This document shows, one piece after another, positions 53,131 to 62,948 of a DNA stretch of 64,000 nucleotides. Below the pieces are notes generated by a model. The model searched no databases. It saw nothing but the letters and a program-made list of their open reading frames with translations, and was not told where the DNA came from. The position numbers were made by a program, and so were the translations under genes. Positions within the stretch are counted from its first letter, which is position 1. Every line of letters begins with the position of its first letter. Source of the stretch: Lactobacillus sp. PV012 (GTDB lineage Bacteria; Bacillota; Bacilli; Lactobacillales; Lactobacillaceae); assembly GCF_014522325.1 (NCBI RefSeq), contig NZ_CP041983.1:558001-622000 (forward strand). The letters run 5' to 3'.

Positions 53131-53996
53131 TGAAACTTAAAGAATTTCAAAAAAGTTATCTTCCGAAAATAAATAAATTTTTAGAAGAAAAATTAGCGCT
53201 AGAAGTAAAAGATAAAAGTTTTAAAGACATTCTATCTTATTCAGTGTTAGCTGGAGGAAAGAGATTACGTCCTTTACTATTTCTGGCAACCCTTCATACT
53301 CTAGGAAAAGAAATTGGTGAAAATGAAATTCAAATTGCTGCAGGGATTGAATTAATTCACACCTATTCTTTAATTCATGATGATTTACCAGCAATGGATA
53401 ATGATGATTTTCGTCGTGGTAAATTAACCTCACATAAAAAGTGGGGTCATGCTCAAGCTATTTTGGCAGGAGACGCGTTATTACCATTAGGTATTCAATG
53501 GATTGTGCAAGCAGGTCAATCTGTTGAAATGATTGAAGTAATTACTAAAGCTATTGGGCCAAACGGAATGGTTGAAGGACAGTATTTGGATATTGAGGGA
53601 ACGAATAATCCAGAAGCTAAAGAGGATCAAGAATTAGCTGATAAAATGGAGTGGCTAAAAACGGGCTGTTTGATTCAAGCCAGTGTAGAAATGGCAGCCA
53701 TTTATGGACAAGCTGAGTTAAAACAAAGAGAAGATTTAGTAAAAATGAGTGTATTTTTTGGTCGTGCCTATCAAATTTATGATGATTTAGTGGATGTAGT
53801 AGAAAATAGTAATGAAGCTGGAAAAGCAACCCATAAAGATGAAAAAGAAGGAAAAAATAATACTTTAACCGTTTTGGGAATTACCCAAAGTAGAGAAAAA
53901 CTACAACATTTAGTAGATCAAGGTAATAACATAGTGAAAAAATTTGAAAATCCAATTTTAGGCGAATTTTTTACACTTTATGAGAAGGTATTATAA
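53130..53996 (+). CDS. ispA: Polyprenyl (farnesyl) diphosphate synthase
   Basis: Builds farnesyl diphosphate for undecaprenyl lipid. The 288 aa protein has the first Asp-rich motif in HDDLPAMDNDDFRRG, GGKRLRP and the second Asp motif YDDLVDVVE, which is DDxxD with Val at position 4. Short-chain spacing before the first motif (two residues, LPAMDN) suits a bacterial FPP synthase. In an operon between xseB and tlyA. Confidence 0.93.
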   Translation: MKLKEFQKSYLPKINKFLEEKLALEVKDKSFKDILSYSVLAGGKRLRPLLFLATLHTLGKEIGENEIQIAAGIELIHTYSLIHDDLPAMDNDDFRRGKLTSHKKWGHAQAILAGDALLPLGIQWIVQAGQSVEMIEVITKAIGPNGMVEGQYLDIEGTNNPEAKEDQELADKMEWLKTGCLIQASVEMAAIYGQAELKQREDLVKMSVFFGRAYQIYDDLVDVVENSNEAGKATHKDEKEGKNNTLTVLGITQSREKLQHLVDQGNNIVKKFENPILGEFFTLYEKVL

Positions 53997-54814
53997 TGAG
54001 TAAAAAAAGAGCAGATGTATTATTATTTGAACAAGGATTGTTTAACTCAAGAACGGCCGCTCAACGAGCAATTATGGCGGGATTAGTAAGTGACCATAAT
54101 CATCAAAGAATTGATAAAAGTGGAGAAAAATTTCCAGAGGAAGAAGTTTTTTACATTAAAGACGATGGTAAAAAATATGTTTCTCGTGGTGGCTTTAAAC
54201 TAGAGAAAGCATTAGAAGTTTTTGATATTGATCTTAAAGGCAGAATATGTCTAGATATTGGAGCTTCTACTGGTGGCTTTACTGATGTCGCTTTACAAAA
54301 TGGTGCCAAAATGGTTTATGCCTTAGATGTAGGATATAATCAGTTATCTTGGAAACTAAGAGATGATGATCGTGTGGTAGTGATGGAAAAGCAAAATTTC
54401 CGCTATAGTAAACCAGAAGATTTTACTGCTGGTCCTCCTACTTTTGCGATGACAGATGTATCTTTTATTTCATTAGATTTAATTTTGCCTCCAATGTATG
54501 AAATTTTAGCTGATGGATATGATGCCGTTTGTTTAATTAAACCACAGTTTGAAGCTGGTCCAGAACATGTTGGTAAGCATGGAATTGTGCATGATCATGA
54601 AGTTCATAAAGAAGTTATTGACCATGTAATCCAAAAAGCTCGGGAAGTAGGCTTTAATATTTTGGGGCTTGATTATTCGCCAATTAAAGGTGGTAAGGGA
54701 AATATTGAATTTTTAATTCACTTAGGAAAAAACACTGAAAACCCAGGTCAAAAATTATGGCAAGGAACTGCTGAGCAAGTTGTAAATCGAGCAGTAAATG
54801 AACTTAGGGGCTGA
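53996..54814 (+). CDS. TlyA-family rRNA 2'-O-methyltransferase
   Basis: A 272 aa protein: N-terminal S4 RNA-binding domain (1-60: RADVLLFEQGLFNSRTAAQRAIMAGLV) and an FtsJ-like SAM domain with LDIGASTGGFTDVAL, TDVSFISL and KPQFEAGPEHVGKHGIV. TlyA enzymes methylate cytidines in 16S and 23S rRNA. The usual xseB-ispA-tlyA-argR-recN order is seen here without argR. Confidence 0.92.
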   Translation: MSKKRADVLLFEQGLFNSRTAAQRAIMAGLVSDHNHQRIDKSGEKFPEEEVFYIKDDGKKYVSRGGFKLEKALEVFDIDLKGRICLDIGASTGGFTDVALQNGAKMVYALDVGYNQLSWKLRDDDRVVVMEKQNFRYSKPEDFTAGPPTFAMTDVSFISLDLILPPMYEILADGYDAVCLIKPQFEAGPEHVGKHGIVHDHEVHKEVIDHVIQKAREVGFNILGLDYSPIKGGKGNIEFLIHLGKNTENPGQKLWQGTAEQVVNRAVNELRG

Positions 54815-54818
54815 TTAA

Positions 54819-56501
54819 ATGCTAGTAGAACTAGATATCCAAAATTTTGCGATTATTAAATCCTTAAAGGTTGATTTTAAAGATAAAATGACTGTTTTAA
54901 TTGGGGAAACAGGAGCTGGTAAATCAATTTTAATTGATGCTCTATCTCTTTTATTAGGTAATCGTGCTCAAGCAGAAATGATTCGTACAGGGCAACAAAA
55001 GGCAAAAATTACAGGTTTATTTACTGTAGGTAAACAAAAGAAAGAATTAGAAGAATTAGCTGCTAACTACGGAATTCCGCTTGAAGAAGATGAACTCATC
55101 ATTAGTCGTGAAATTTCTAGTAAGGGAAGAAATGTTGTTAGGATTAATGGCCAATTAACAACTATTTCTGTTTTAAAAGAATTTGGGCATTATTTAGTTG
55201 ATATTCATGGACAAAACAATCAGCAAATTTTAATGAATCCAAAGGCGCAAATTTATTTAGTAGATGATTACGCAGATGATAATTTTAAAACTACACTAAA
55301 GCAGTATCAAGAAAACTTCTATCAGTGGAAAAAATTAACAGCTGAAATTAAAGAAAGTGAAAAGAATGCTCAAGAATTAGCGCAAAGACAAGATATTCTA
55401 AATTTTCAGCTTAATGAGCTAGAGAGTGCCAATTTAGAGGACATTCATGAAGATGAGATTCTGGAGGAAGAATTTCAAGAGTTAGATAATTATCAAAAAA
55501 TTGCTGATACTGCTAATTATTTTATGCAAATGTATGATGATCCAGAACATGGATTAGCTACTTTATTAGGGCAGGCACAAGGTGCAGCTGAGGAATTAGG
55601 CGAATACGGTAAAAAATTTCAAAATTTTGCTCAAAGTTTTAATGAAGGCTACTATGCTTTGGGGGATGCACGAAGTGAATTAAGTAATATTATGGATTCA
55701 CTAGATTTTGATGAAGAACGGTATCATTACGTGGTAGAGCGCTTAGATGAACTCAAAAAATTGAAGAAAAAATATGGCCCGACACTAGAAGATGTATTTG
55801 AATTTTATGCAAGAATTCAAAAAGAATTTAAGCAATTTCAAGCAAGTAGTGATACTGAATCTTTAAAAAAAGAAGTAGCAGAGTTAGAAAAGTTAATGGA
55901 AGAACAAGCAACTAACTTGCATCAAAGTCGTCAAAAAATAGCCCATGATTTGGAAAAAAAGATAAAACAAGAATTAGCAGATCTTTATATGGAGAAAGCT
56001 CAATTTGCAATTGAAGTAAAATCAGAAGCTATTTTTAATAAAGAAGGTAAAGATAAGATCACCTTCCTAATCTCTCCTAATCCTGGTGAAGATTTACAAC
56101 CATTAATTAAAGTGGTATCTGGTGGAGAGCAGTCAAGATTAGTTCTTGCATTAAAATCTATTTTTTCAAAAGTTGAGCCAGTAGGGACAATGATTTTTGA
56201 TGAAATTGATACTGGGGTATCAGGAAGAGTGTCGGGTGCAATTGGTAAGAAGATGCGAGCAATTAGTCAAGAAAAGCAGGTAATTGCAATTACACACGCT
56301 CCTCAAGTAGCAGCAGCAGCTGATAATTATTATCAAGTAGCAAAAAAGGTAGAGAATGGAGCTACTTACACTACAATTTCTAATCTACAAGAAAAAGATG
56401 CAGTAACAGTAATTGCACAAATGTTAGCAGCCAATGAAGTTACTGAAGTTGCCAAAAAGAATGCAGAAATGTTAATTAAAGAAACCCATCAAGGCCATTA
56501 A
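54819..56501 (+). CDS. recN: DNA repair protein RecN
   Basis: A 560 aa SMC-like ATPase for double-strand break repair. Walker A GETGAGKSILIDAL (30-43), a central coiled coil (about 150-390), signature VSGGEQSRLVLALK and Walker B TMIFDEIDTGVSG, then the H-loop ITHAPQVAAAAD. Complete. ATG is 4 nt past tlyA. Confidence 0.95.
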   Translation: MLVELDIQNFAIIKSLKVDFKDKMTVLIGETGAGKSILIDALSLLLGNRAQAEMIRTGQQKAKITGLFTVGKQKKELEELAANYGIPLEEDELIISREISSKGRNVVRINGQLTTISVLKEFGHYLVDIHGQNNQQILMNPKAQIYLVDDYADDNFKTTLKQYQENFYQWKKLTAEIKESEKNAQELAQRQDILNFQLNELESANLEDIHEDEILEEEFQELDNYQKIADTANYFMQMYDDPEHGLATLLGQAQGAAEELGEYGKKFQNFAQSFNEGYYALGDARSELSNIMDSLDFDEERYHYVVERLDELKKLKKKYGPTLEDVFEFYARIQKEFKQFQASSDTESLKKEVAELEKLMEEQATNLHQSRQKIAHDLEKKIKQELADLYMEKAQFAIEVKSEAIFNKEGKDKITFLISPNPGEDLQPLIKVVSGGEQSRLVLALKSIFSKVEPVGTMIFDEIDTGVSGRVSGAIGKKMRAISQEKQVIAITHAPQVAAAADNYYQVAKKVENGATYTTISNLQEKDAVTVIAQMLAANEVTEVAKKNAEMLIKETHQGH

Positions 56502-56643
56502 GCTGCGGTGCTTTATTTTTCACTTTTTTAGTAGTAAATTGGTAATAAAGAAGAAAGATTAATAGTAAAAAAGTAACTTATATTGCATAAATTTAATTTT
56601 TAAAGTAGTATTATCTTGTTACATAATATTATTAGGAGAAAAT

Positions 56644-57258
56644 ATGGCACATCAAGGTTTATTAATTGTACTTTCTGGACCTTCTGGTGTAGGGAAAGGG
56701 ACTGTAAAAAGTGAAATGGTTAAGCAAAGAGCTTTTTCCTTTGAATATTCAGTTTCAATGACTACCCGTAACCCTCGTCCTGGTGAAGTAAATGGAAAAG
56801 ATTACTTATTTGTTAGTGAAGAAAGATTTCAAGAGGCAATCAAAAATAATGAATTATTAGAATATAATTCTTATGTGGGTAATCATTATGGAACCCCTTT
56901 GGGTCCTGTTAAAAAGATGCTCAACGAAGGAAAAGATGTGCTTTTGGAAATTGATGTTAACGGAGCTAAGCAAGTAAGAAAGCTAATGCCTGATGGTGTC
57001 TTTATTTTCTTAACACCACCTGATTTACATGAGTTAAAAGACCGAATTGTAAATCGAGGAACTGATTCAGAAAAAGCGATTGCTATGCGCATGAAGCAAG
57101 CGCGTAAAGAGATTTTAATGATGGAAGATTATGATTATGCAGTTGTTAATGACACAGTTGCAAATGCAGTTGATCATATTAAATCTATTGTTGAAGCTGA
57201 GCATGTTCGTGTACCACGAGTTATTGAAGATTATCGTGATATGGTTAAGGAGGTATAG
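56644..57258 (+). CDS. gmk: Guanylate kinase
   Basis: Phosphorylates GMP to GDP. The 204 aa protein has [10 protein letters not shown] (P-loop, 11-20), [19 protein letters not shown] (GMP-binding) and [19 protein letters not shown] precedes the ATG. Paired with rpoZ 2 nt downstream, as throughout Firmicutes. (p)ppGpp inhibits Gmk in this phylum, a link to the relP gene in this window. Confidence 0.95.
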   Translation: MAHQGLLIVLSGPSGVGKGTVKSEMVKQRAFSFEYSVSMTTRNPRPGEVNGKDYLFVSEERFQEAIKNNELLEYNSYVGNHYGTPLGPVKKMLNEGKDVLLEIDVNGAKQVRKLMPDGVFIFLTPPDLHELKDRIVNRGTDSEKAIAMRMKQARKEILMMEDYDYAVVNDTVANAVDHIKSIVEAEHVRVPRVIEDYRDMVKEV

Positions 57259-57260
57259 TT

Positions 57261-57479
57261 ATGAAGATTACTTATCCATCAATTGATGAATTGTTAGCTA
57301 GAGTTGATTCACGTTATTCATTATCTGTTTTAGCAGCAAAAAGAGCTCATGAAATTCAAGCAGGTTTTCCAAAAGCCTTAAAGCACTATGATACTGATAA
57401 AGCAGTTGGAATGGCACTTGAAGAAATTACTGCTGGTAAGGTTACAATTGATCCAGAACATCGTGCAGAAATTGATTAA
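57261..57479 (+). CDS. rpoZ: RNA polymerase omega subunit
   Basis: A 72 aa omega subunit: [28 protein letters not shown] covers the conserved helix-turn region with RYSLVxxxAKRA. Starts 2 nt after gmk with AAGGAGG upstream. A terminator follows at once. Confidence 0.93.
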   Translation: MKITYPSIDELLARVDSRYSLSVLAAKRAHEIQAGFPKALKHYDTDKAVGMALEEITAGKVTIDPEHRAEID

Positions 57480-57485
57480 CTTAGA

Positions 57486-57515
57486 CCCTTCATTGCTTTG
57501 CAATGAAGGTTTTTT
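57486..57515 (+). terminator. gmk-rpoZ terminator
   Basis: Perfect 10-bp stem CCTTCATTGC/GCAATGAAGG, loop TTT, T6. Confidence 0.92.
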
Positions 57516-57530
57516 AGTAGGGAGAAAAAT

Positions 57531-59921
57531 TTGATTGCTCAAGTTATTGTAGATGTACCCGCTAAGCAAACTGATCGCACTTTTGACTATCATATTCCCC
57601 AAAATCTAGAAGTCAAAATAGGATCTAGAGTAGTAGTTCCTTTTGGGAGAAGAAAAGTTCAAGGTTTTGTAGTAAATACTAGTTCTAAAAGCCAATTTGA
57701 AGGAAAATTAAAAGATCTATTGTTGGTGGTGGATGAATTACCGCCTTTAACAACTGAATTGGTTAATCTTTCTAAAGTAATGGCAGACAAAATTTTCTCT
57801 TATAGAATTAGTATCTTGCAATCAATGTTGCCACAAGTAATGCGGGCAAACTATCGTAAAATTCTGACCCCCTTAACTGAAGAGGCAAAGAGATTACCTT
57901 TTTTTAAAAATGGTCCTCTTGAAGTTGACGAGTTAAAGGATTCAGAAACAATTAATTTTATGCAAAAATTGCTTAAAACTGATCAAGCAAAAATAGAGTA
58001 CTTAGTTGAAAATAAGGCAAAAAAGAAAACAGAAAAACAATATAAACTTTTAAAGACTAAAGCAGAGTTTATCGAAATTTATGAAAGCTTACGTACAAAT
58101 GCTAAAAATCAACAATTACTGTTATTAGATATTCTAAATAATTTTGAGTCTTATCCTCAAACTCGGACTTACCTTCGTCAGAAACTAGGTTTAAGTAGTG
58201 ATGTAATTAAGAATGCTGTAAAAAAAGAGTGGCTAAAAGAAGAAGAAGTTGAAGTTTATCGTGATCCGACTAAAGATATTAAAGAAAAAAAAGATTCAGA
58301 AATAGTCTTAAATAAAGAACAACAAGATGCTTTAGAAAAAATTTCTGCTAGTATTACCACTAAGCAAGATAAGACTTATCTTTTAGAAGGAGTAACTGGC
58401 AGTGGTAAGACAGAAGTCTATCTTCATGCAATTAAAAAAGCTCTTGCTAGTAAGCGGACTGCTTTAATGTTGGTGCCAGAAATTTCTTTAACTCCACAAA
58501 TGGTTAAACAAGTAAAACAACGATTTGGATCTGATGTTGCAGTCTTGCATAGTGGGTTATCAGCAGGAGAAAAATACGATGAATGGCGCAGAATTAGACG
58601 AAATGAAGCGCAAGTAGTTGTGGGAGCAAGAAGTGCCATCTTTGCCCCTTTAGACAATATTGGGGTAATTATTATTGATGAGGAACATGAATCTTCTTAT
58701 AAGCAAGAAGATAATCCCCGTTATCATGCCCGTAATGTAGCTTTATTGCGTAGCAAGTACCATCATTGTCCAGTAGTTTTAGGAAGTGCTACACCTTCCT
58801 TAGCAAGTCGTGCACGAGCCCAAAAGGGATTGTATCAATTACTGCGCTTAACTAAGCGAGCAAATCAAAAAAAATTGCCTGAGGTAAATTTAATTGACTT
58901 AAAGCAAGTTAGATTTGCAGGAGGACAGTTTGATCTTTCAATTGATTTAGTAGAAAATATTAAAGAAAAAATTGCTAAAAAGGAACAAATAATTTTGCTG
59001 CTAAATCGCCGAGGATTTGCTAATTTTATGTTATGTCGCGATTGTGGTTTTGTCTTAAAGTGTCCTAACTGCGATATTTCCTTAACTTATCATAAAAATA
59101 CTCAGCAAATGCAGTGTCACTACTGTAATTATCAAGCACCTGTCCCGCAGTTTTGTTCTAATTGTCAAAGTAAGCAAATTCGTTTTTTAGGTACTGGAAC
59201 TGAGAAAGTACAAGAAGAACTTCAAGAATTAATTCCACAAGCTCGAATTTTAAGAATGGATGTCGATACGACAAGGCGTAAGGGGAGCTATCAAAAAATT
59301 CTGCAAAGTTTTGAAAATGGAGAGGCAGATATTTTACTTGGGACGCAGATGATTGCTAAGGGACTGGATTTTCCAAATGTTACTTTAGTAGGAGTAATTA
59401 ACGCAGATATTTCATTGCAAGTACCTGCATTTAATGCTTCTGAAAAAACTTTTGATCTTTTAACGCAAGTTTCTGGTAGAGCAGGAAGGGCACAGAAGAA
59501 GGGTGAAGTCCTAATTCAAACTTATAATCCGGATCACTATGCTATTAAGCTAGCGCAAACACAAAATTATGAAGAATTCTATCAAAGAGAAATGTATATT
59601 CGACGGCAAGGAAATTATCCACCATTTTTTTATACAACATTAATTTCTGTAGCCTCAAAGAGTGAACAACAAGCTGCTAAACAAGCTTTTTTAATTAAAA
59701 GAAAGTTAATGACTAGCTTGCATAGTCCAACAATTATTTTGGGACCAACGCCAAGTAGTATCAGTAGAATAAAAAATCAATATTATTATCAAATACTGGT
59801 AAAATATAAACAAGAGCCTAAGTTAAATGAGTTATTACATCAAATTCAAGATGATGCTCAAAAGATAAAAAAACAAGGCGTGAATGTTTATATTGATAAT
59901 GAACCAGAAAGAATAAATTAA
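57531..59921 (+). CDS. priA: Primosomal protein N' (replication restart helicase), TTG start
   Basis: A 796 aa helicase that reloads replication forks. N-terminal 3' DNA-binding domain (1-110), then Walker A GVTGSGKTEVYLHAI (about 287), DEEH box, a zinc-binding cysteine cluster (CRDCGFVLKCPNCD, CHYCN, CSNCQ) and GTGTEKVQEEL. The start is TTG 57531: GGGAGAA (57520-57526) is in place and no ATG is close. Follows the gmk-rpoZ terminator and begins a new operon. Confidence 0.95.
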   Translation: MIAQVIVDVPAKQTDRTFDYHIPQNLEVKIGSRVVVPFGRRKVQGFVVNTSSKSQFEGKLKDLLLVVDELPPLTTELVNLSKVMADKIFSYRISILQSMLPQVMRANYRKILTPLTEEAKRLPFFKNGPLEVDELKDSETINFMQKLLKTDQAKIEYLVENKAKKKTEKQYKLLKTKAEFIEIYESLRTNAKNQQLLLLDILNNFESYPQTRTYLRQKLGLSSDVIKNAVKKEWLKEEEVEVYRDPTKDIKEKKDSEIVLNKEQQDALEKISASITTKQDKTYLLEGVTGSGKTEVYLHAIKKALASKRTALMLVPEISLTPQMVKQVKQRFGSDVAVLHSGLSAGEKYDEWRRIRRNEAQVVVGARSAIFAPLDNIGVIIIDEEHESSYKQEDNPRYHARNVALLRSKYHHCPVVLGSATPSLASRARAQKGLYQLLRLTKRANQKKLPEVNLIDLKQVRFAGGQFDLSIDLVENIKEKIAKKEQIILLLNRRGFANFMLCRDCGFVLKCPNCDISLTYHKNTQQMQCHYCNYQAPVPQFCSNCQSKQIRFLGTGTEKVQEELQELIPQARILRMDVDTTRRKGSYQKILQSFENGEADILLGTQMIAKGLDFPNVTLVGVINADISLQVPAFNASEKTFDLLTQVSGRAGRAQKKGEVLIQTYNPDHYAIKLAQTQNYEEFYQREMYIRRQGNYPPFFYTTLISVASKSEQQAAKQAFLIKRKLMTSLHSPTIILGPTPSSISRIKNQYYYQILVKYKQEPKLNELLHQIQDDAQKIKKQGVNVYIDNEPERIN

Positions 59922-59933
59922 AGGAGAGATTTA

Positions 59934-60878
59934 ATGCCATCAATTATATTTTTAGGAACCCCAAATTTTGGTAGTGTTGTGTTAGAGGGATTAGTCCAAG
60001 CAGGATATGATATAAAAGCTGTAGTTACTCAACCGGATAAAAAAGTTGGTCGTAAGCAAGTCTTACATGAATCAGAAGTAAAGCAGACTGCCAAAGCTCA
60101 TAATTTACCAATTTATCAACCAGCAAAATTATCTGGTTCACCAGAACTTGAAGAATTAATTGCCTTAAAGCCTGATTTTATTGTTACAGCTGCGTATGGA
60201 CAATTTTTACCGACTAAATTTTTAAATTCGGCCAAGATTGCCCCTGTTAATGTTCATGGCTCACTATTACCAAAATATCGTGGAGGAGCTCCAATTCAAT
60301 ATTCAATTATTAATGGTGATGCTGAAACAGGAGTAACCATTATGGAAATGGTTAAAAAGATGGATGCAGGAGTTATGTATGCGCAAGAATCTTTGCCAAT
60401 TGAAGAGGAAGATACTAGTGGAACAATGTTTGCTAAATTAAGCATCTTGGGAAGAGATTTGTTGTTAGAAACTTTACCTAAATTTTTAGATGGAACGCTA
60501 GAACAAACTCCTCAAGATGAATCAAAAGTGGTTTTTTCACCAAATATTTCTAAAGAACAAGAACAAATCAAAACCACTTTAACTGCTCAACAAGCAAATA
60601 ATCTTATTCGTGGACTAAATCCAGATCCTGGTGCTTATTTAATCCTAAACGGGAAAAGAATGAAGGTCTGGAAGGCCAAGGGTAGTGAAGAAACAACTGA
60701 TTTGCCAGCTGGAAGCTTAGTATCAAATAAAAAACGTTTTGCTTTAGCTTTTGCGAATGGAAGCGTACTTGATTTATTAGAAGTTCAACCAACTGGAAAG
60801 AAGAAAATGGGGATTAAAGATTTTGTAAACGGACAAGGAAGTCACTATGAAATTGGAGCAAAAATCGTTGAAGACTAG
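59934..60878 (+). CDS. fmt: Methionyl-tRNA formyltransferase
   Basis: Formylates initiator Met-tRNA. The 314 aa protein has IIFLGTPNFGSVVLEGL, TAAYGQFLPTKFL, and the SLLPKYRGGAPIQYSIINGD signature with catalytic Asn/His region (VNVHGSLL) and Asp of MDAGVMYAQ. GGAGAG precedes the ATG. Overlaps rsmB. Confidence 0.95.
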   Translation: MPSIIFLGTPNFGSVVLEGLVQAGYDIKAVVTQPDKKVGRKQVLHESEVKQTAKAHNLPIYQPAKLSGSPELEELIALKPDFIVTAAYGQFLPTKFLNSAKIAPVNVHGSLLPKYRGGAPIQYSIINGDAETGVTIMEMVKKMDAGVMYAQESLPIEEEDTSGTMFAKLSILGRDLLLETLPKFLDGTLEQTPQDESKVVFSPNISKEQEQIKTTLTAQQANNLIRGLNPDPGAYLILNGKRMKVWKAKGSEETTDLPAGSLVSNKKRFALAFANGSVLDLLEVQPTGKKKMGIKDFVNGQGSHYEIGAKIVED

Positions 60879-62187
60879 TGCAAGAGCGGTTGCCTTAGAA
60901 ACACTTATTAAAATTTTAAACCAAAAGTCGTATTCAAATATTGCTCTCAATCAAGCACTTAATGATTCAGGTCTTAGTGAAAAAGATAAGGGATTGGCAA
61001 CCAATATTGTTTATGGCACCATCCAATATAAAATCTTTTTAGAGTATCAGATAAAACCTTTAATCAAAGGTAAGCTAAAGGATAAATTTATGGAGCCTTT
61101 ACTGTTAATGTCAGCTTATCAGTATTTTTTCTTAAAAAAGGTTCCTACAAATGCGATTTTTGATGAGGCTAATAAATTAGCTAAAAAATTTAGTAGGAGA
61201 AATTCTGGCGCTTTTAAAATGGTAAATGGGATTCTTCGTTCCTTAGAGCGCCAAGGAAAAATTTTACCTTCTAAAGAAGACACGATAAAATACTTAAGTA
61301 TTAAAGAGTCTTATCCAGAGTGGATGGTAGAATATTTTGTTAAGGTTTTTGGACTTGAAAAAGCAAAGAAAATTTTAGCTTCTGCTAATCAACCAGCACC
61401 CAATAGTATTCGAATGACAGTTGCACCAGAATTCTATGGTGAAATAGAGCAAGAAGTAAAACAAGATGGGTTTAAGTATCAAGTAGCACCTTTAACTGAT
61501 CATAATCTCCTTTTAAATCATGGCGGTATTGCACAAACGGAGCTTTTTAAAAAGGGAAAAGTGACAATTCAAGATAGTGCAGCTTCATTAGCTGTAGATG
61601 CTTTTGATTTTAAAGGTGATGAAAAAGTACTAGATGCCTGCAGTGCACCAGGTGGTAAGACAGTTCAAATTGCAGAAAAACTTACGACAGGTTCAGTTAT
61701 TGCTTTAGATATTCATGAGCATAAATTAGAATTAATTAAAAAGGCAGCTAAGCGGTTGGGTGTAGCAAATAAAATTACTACTAAAAAGTTAGATGCACGT
61801 AAGGCAAGTGAGTATTTTTCTGAGGAAAAATTTGATAAGATTTTAGTAGATGCACCTTGTTCAGGATTAGGATTAATTCGAAGAAAGCCTGAGATTCGGT
61901 ATGATAAATCATTGAAAGATATCGAAAATTTAAGTAAGATTCAACAGGATATTCTTGATCAAGTTGCTCCTACTTTAAAAAAGGGTGGAGAATTGGTGTA
62001 TGCTACTTGTACAATTACCACTCAAGAAGATGAAGAAGTAGTTGAAAAATTTTTGCAAAAGCATCCTGATTTTTCTTTAGAACCTATTCAGGTTGGCAAT
62101 TTGCCAAAGCAAAAAATGGTTAAAATATTGCCTGATGAATATGATAGTGATGGATTTTTTATTGCAAAATTAAAAAAACGAGGGTAG
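60847..62187 (+). CDS. rsmB: 16S rRNA (cytosine-967-C5)-methyltransferase
   Basis: A 446 aa enzyme with an N-terminal NusB-like RNA-binding domain (about 10-140) and a SAM methyltransferase with SAPGGKTVQIAE, VDAPCSGLGLIRRKPEIRY (motif IV) and YATCTITTQEDEEVV (motif VI Cys). Start is uncertain: ATG 60847 has AAGGAA at 60835-60840; the TTG at 60868 has GGAG at 60855-60858 and gives the usual short N terminus. I report the ATG. Overlaps fmt either way. Confidence 0.9.
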   Translation: MKLEQKSLKTSARAVALETLIKILNQKSYSNIALNQALNDSGLSEKDKGLATNIVYGTIQYKIFLEYQIKPLIKGKLKDKFMEPLLLMSAYQYFFLKKVPTNAIFDEANKLAKKFSRRNSGAFKMVNGILRSLERQGKILPSKEDTIKYLSIKESYPEWMVEYFVKVFGLEKAKKILASANQPAPNSIRMTVAPEFYGEIEQEVKQDGFKYQVAPLTDHNLLLNHGGIAQTELFKKGKVTIQDSAASLAVDAFDFKGDEKVLDACSAPGGKTVQIAEKLTTGSVIALDIHEHKLELIKKAAKRLGVANKITTKKLDARKASEYFSEEKFDKILVDAPCSGLGLIRRKPEIRYDKSLKDIENLSKIQQDILDQVAPTLKKGGELVYATCTITTQEDEEVVEKFLQKHPDFSLEPIQVGNLPKQKMVKILPDEYDSDGFFIAKLKKRG

Positions 62188-62193
62188 ATAAGT

Positions 62194-62946
62194 TTGATTA
62201 AAACAGCATTTGCATCAAGTACAGGTCGAATAAGAGAAACCAATCAAGACTACGTGGATATTTTTAAAAACCATAAAGATGTCATTATGGCAGTAGTTTG
62301 CGATGGAATGGGTGGTCATCAGGGTGGCGATGTAGCTTCAACAATGGCAGTAAGTCATTTAGGTCACTCCTTTTCTAAAACTGATTTTGAAGATCCTGAA
62401 ATCGCTAAAAAATGGTTAAATGTCCAACTAAAGTTAGAGAATGAAGTAATTTTAGAAACCGCAGATCGTTTTTCTGATTTAAATGGCATGGGAACGACAA
62501 TTGTAGTGGCGATAGCTTTTGCGGAAAAAATTTTAATTGGTCATTTAGGAGATTCACGTGCCTATCTTTATGGAAATGGACAGTTTAAACAAATTACTGA
62601 AGACCATTCTTTAGTCAATGAGTTAATTAAAATTGGGGAAATTACTGAACAACAAGCTCGCAGTCATCCACAAAAAAATATTATTACGGAAACTTTAGGA
62701 GTATCTAATGGTATTAATCCAGAATTTAATCTCTTAGAAGTTCATGCAGGAGATATTTTTTTGCTTTGTACTGATGGATTGACTAATTCATTAACAGACC
62801 CTCAAATTCAACAAATTTTAGCTACTAAAAATCTTACTTTGAAAGAACGTTGCAATCGTTTAATCAATGAAGCAAATCGCCTTGGTGGAGAAGATAATAT
62901 TACTGTTTGTCTCCTAGCTTACACTGAAAAGGGGGAGGACAAATAG
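62194..62946 (+). CDS. stp: PP2C-family Ser/Thr protein phosphatase (Stp/PrpC), TTG start
   Basis: A 250 aa metal-dependent phosphatase: TNQDYVDIF, VCDGMGGHQGGDVAS (metal Asp), GHLGDSRAYLY, TDGLTNSL and GGEDNITVCL. TTG 62194 is the start, with AGGG at 62181-62184. It partners the kinase that begins 2 nt later, reversing its phosphorylations; this pair in this gene order follows rsmB in many Firmicutes. Confidence 0.93.
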   Translation: MIKTAFASSTGRIRETNQDYVDIFKNHKDVIMAVVCDGMGGHQGGDVASTMAVSHLGHSFSKTDFEDPEIAKKWLNVQLKLENEVILETADRFSDLNGMGTTIVVAIAFAEKILIGHLGDSRAYLYGNGQFKQITEDHSLVNELIKIGEITEQQARSHPQKNIITETLGVSNGINPEFNLLEVHAGDIFLLCTDGLTNSLTDPQIQQILATKNLTLKERCNRLINEANRLGGEDNITVCLLAYTEKGEDK

Positions 62947-62948
62947 TG